Shown here: piece after piece, positions 56,633-57,075 of the stretch | How the letters are laid out: every line of letters begins with the position of its first letter | Position numbering within the stretch: the stretch's first letter is position 1 | DNA from: Syntrophobacter sp. SbD1 | GTDB taxonomy: Bacteria > Desulfobacterota > Syntrophobacteria > Syntrophobacterales > Syntrophobacteraceae | NCBI GenBank assembly: GCA_900290365.1 | Contig: OMOE01000172.1 | Location: 1 to 57,075, forward strand | Length of the DNA: 57,075 nt | Direction: 5' to 3' | Translations under genes and position numbers: made by a program | The notes under the pieces: generated by a model | What the model saw: only the letters and a program-made list of their open reading frames with translations | Told to the model about the DNA's origin: nothing | The model's database searches: none

Positions 56633-57075
56633 GGATGACACCGGCCGTGCTGGTCTTCGGGGGCCTGTTCATTTTCGCCTCGGTGATGTTCATGCACGTC
56701 GTTCTGCCATGGATGACGGTAACCGAGCAGGGATCTGACATCTTCAGGCCCCGCACGGAGATCGAGGAAGAAGGGCGTTCAGTTTATGTCAACAACGGCT
56801 GCACCTATTGCCATACGCAATTCGTTCGCAACTTCGACTGGGACATCGGCTCGGAGCGAATAGCGCAAGCCGGAGACTACGTTGCGGACTCTCCTCACCT
56901 TTTGGGGACCGAGCGCACCGGCCCGGACCTTTCCGAGGAAGGCGGAGAACATCCCGACGACTGGCACCTGGCCCATTTCACAAACCCCAGGTTTACCAGG
57001 CCTGAGTCGCTTATGCCATCCTGGGAGTTCCTCGGCCCTGAGAAGGTCAAGGCCCTCATTGCCTACAAACAAAGC
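56629..57075 (+). CDS. ccoO: cbb3 oxidase monoheme cytochrome c subunit (partial)
   Basis: The ATG overlaps the ccoN stop (ATGA) and the frame stays open to the window end, giving 149 residues. An N-terminal membrane helix (about 5-28) precedes the heme site CTYCH (Cys58, Cys61, His62) in NNGCTYCHTQ. RTGPDLSEEGG and DDWHLAHFTNPR follow, both hallmarks of CcoO/FixO. It relays electrons to the CcoN active site. The C-terminal end and any ccoP lie beyond the window. Confidence 0.95.
   Translation, partial: MRMTPAVLVFGGLFIFASVMFMHVVLPWMTVTEQGSDIFRPRTEIEEEGRSVYVNNGCTYCHTQFVRNFDWDIGSERIAQAGDYVADSPHLLGTERTGPDLSEEGGEHPDDWHLAHFTNPRFTRPESLMPSWEFLGPEKVKALIAYKQS

Noticed and set aside
1..57075. tRNA, rRNA, riboswitch or CRISPR loci
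   Set aside because: No cloverleaf, rRNA-like stretch, known riboswitch core or repeat-spacer array was recognised by reading; a covariance-model search would be decisive.

Overview
The window looks like chromosomal DNA from an anaerobic or microaerophilic bacterium of the Desulfobacterota (former Deltaproteobacteria), perhaps Syntrophobacter- or Desulfomonile-like. This is inferred from gene content, with no marker gene used. The content includes crotonase, acyl-CoA ligase and thiolase genes, a 2-hydroxyacyl-CoA dehydratase-type activase with its partner, indolepyruvate:ferredoxin oxidoreductase, and Mo hydroxylase genes. These sit beside alternative complex III and a cbb3-type oxidase. The gene spacers are full of short palindromic repeats.

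Layout. 1-6.7 kb: the end of hemW converges on typA. A leftward operon follows (SDR, dienoyl-CoA hydratase-like protein, isochorismatase-fold hydrolase), then two tandem small DUF2080/AbrB-like proteins, an acetyltransferase and a MarR regulator. 6.8-18.2 kb: a rightward catabolic cluster begins at a divergent MarR-type promoter. It encodes FAD oxidase, CCG-domain Fe-S protein, a second FAD oxidase, a three-subunit xanthine-dehydrogenase-family Mo hydroxylase, a MoeA-like protein and an adenine-deaminase-like amidohydrolase. 18.3-25 kb (leftward): an aromatic-acid-type MFS transporter, 3-hydroxyacyl-CoA dehydrogenase, and the paaK-iorB-iorA set for aryl-pyruvate oxidation. 25.5-28.8 kb: an AcuA-type acetyltransferase, a cNMP/CBS/nucleotidyltransferase signalling protein and a DEDDh exonuclease.

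29-38.6 kb: a second acyl-CoA cluster with two AMP-forming ligases, a tandem-ACT protein, a PanE-like reductase, an HgdC-type activase with one D-component protein (resembling a double-cubane-cluster pair), thiolase, PAP2 phosphatase and a hydrolase. 39-48 kb: mixed genes (PAS-LuxR regulator, zinc-ribbon protein, hydrolase, patatin, SYLF protein, cytochrome b5/DUF2231 membrane protein, paired M16 peptidases, a Met/His-rich exported protein) and three gene remnants, one of them a chimera. 48.4-57 kb: alternative complex III in the order actB-C-D-F-A, then ccoN and ccoO, which runs off the end.

Regulation that can be read directly: a 13-bp site, ATTAACGTATTAA, overlaps the -10 of both the FAD-oxidase promoter and the 3-hydroxyacyl-CoA dehydrogenase promoter, so the MarR protein probably controls both. 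A second quasi-palindrome, AGCYGTATYATAGCT, occurs near three further promoters (about 5.09, 16.34 and 28.93 kb) and suggests another shared regulator. The acyl-CoA, Mo hydroxylase and IorAB genes fit anaerobic use of aromatic, heterocyclic or amino-acid-derived acids. ACIII with the cbb3 oxidase would let quinol electrons reach oxygen, for respiration or oxygen defence.
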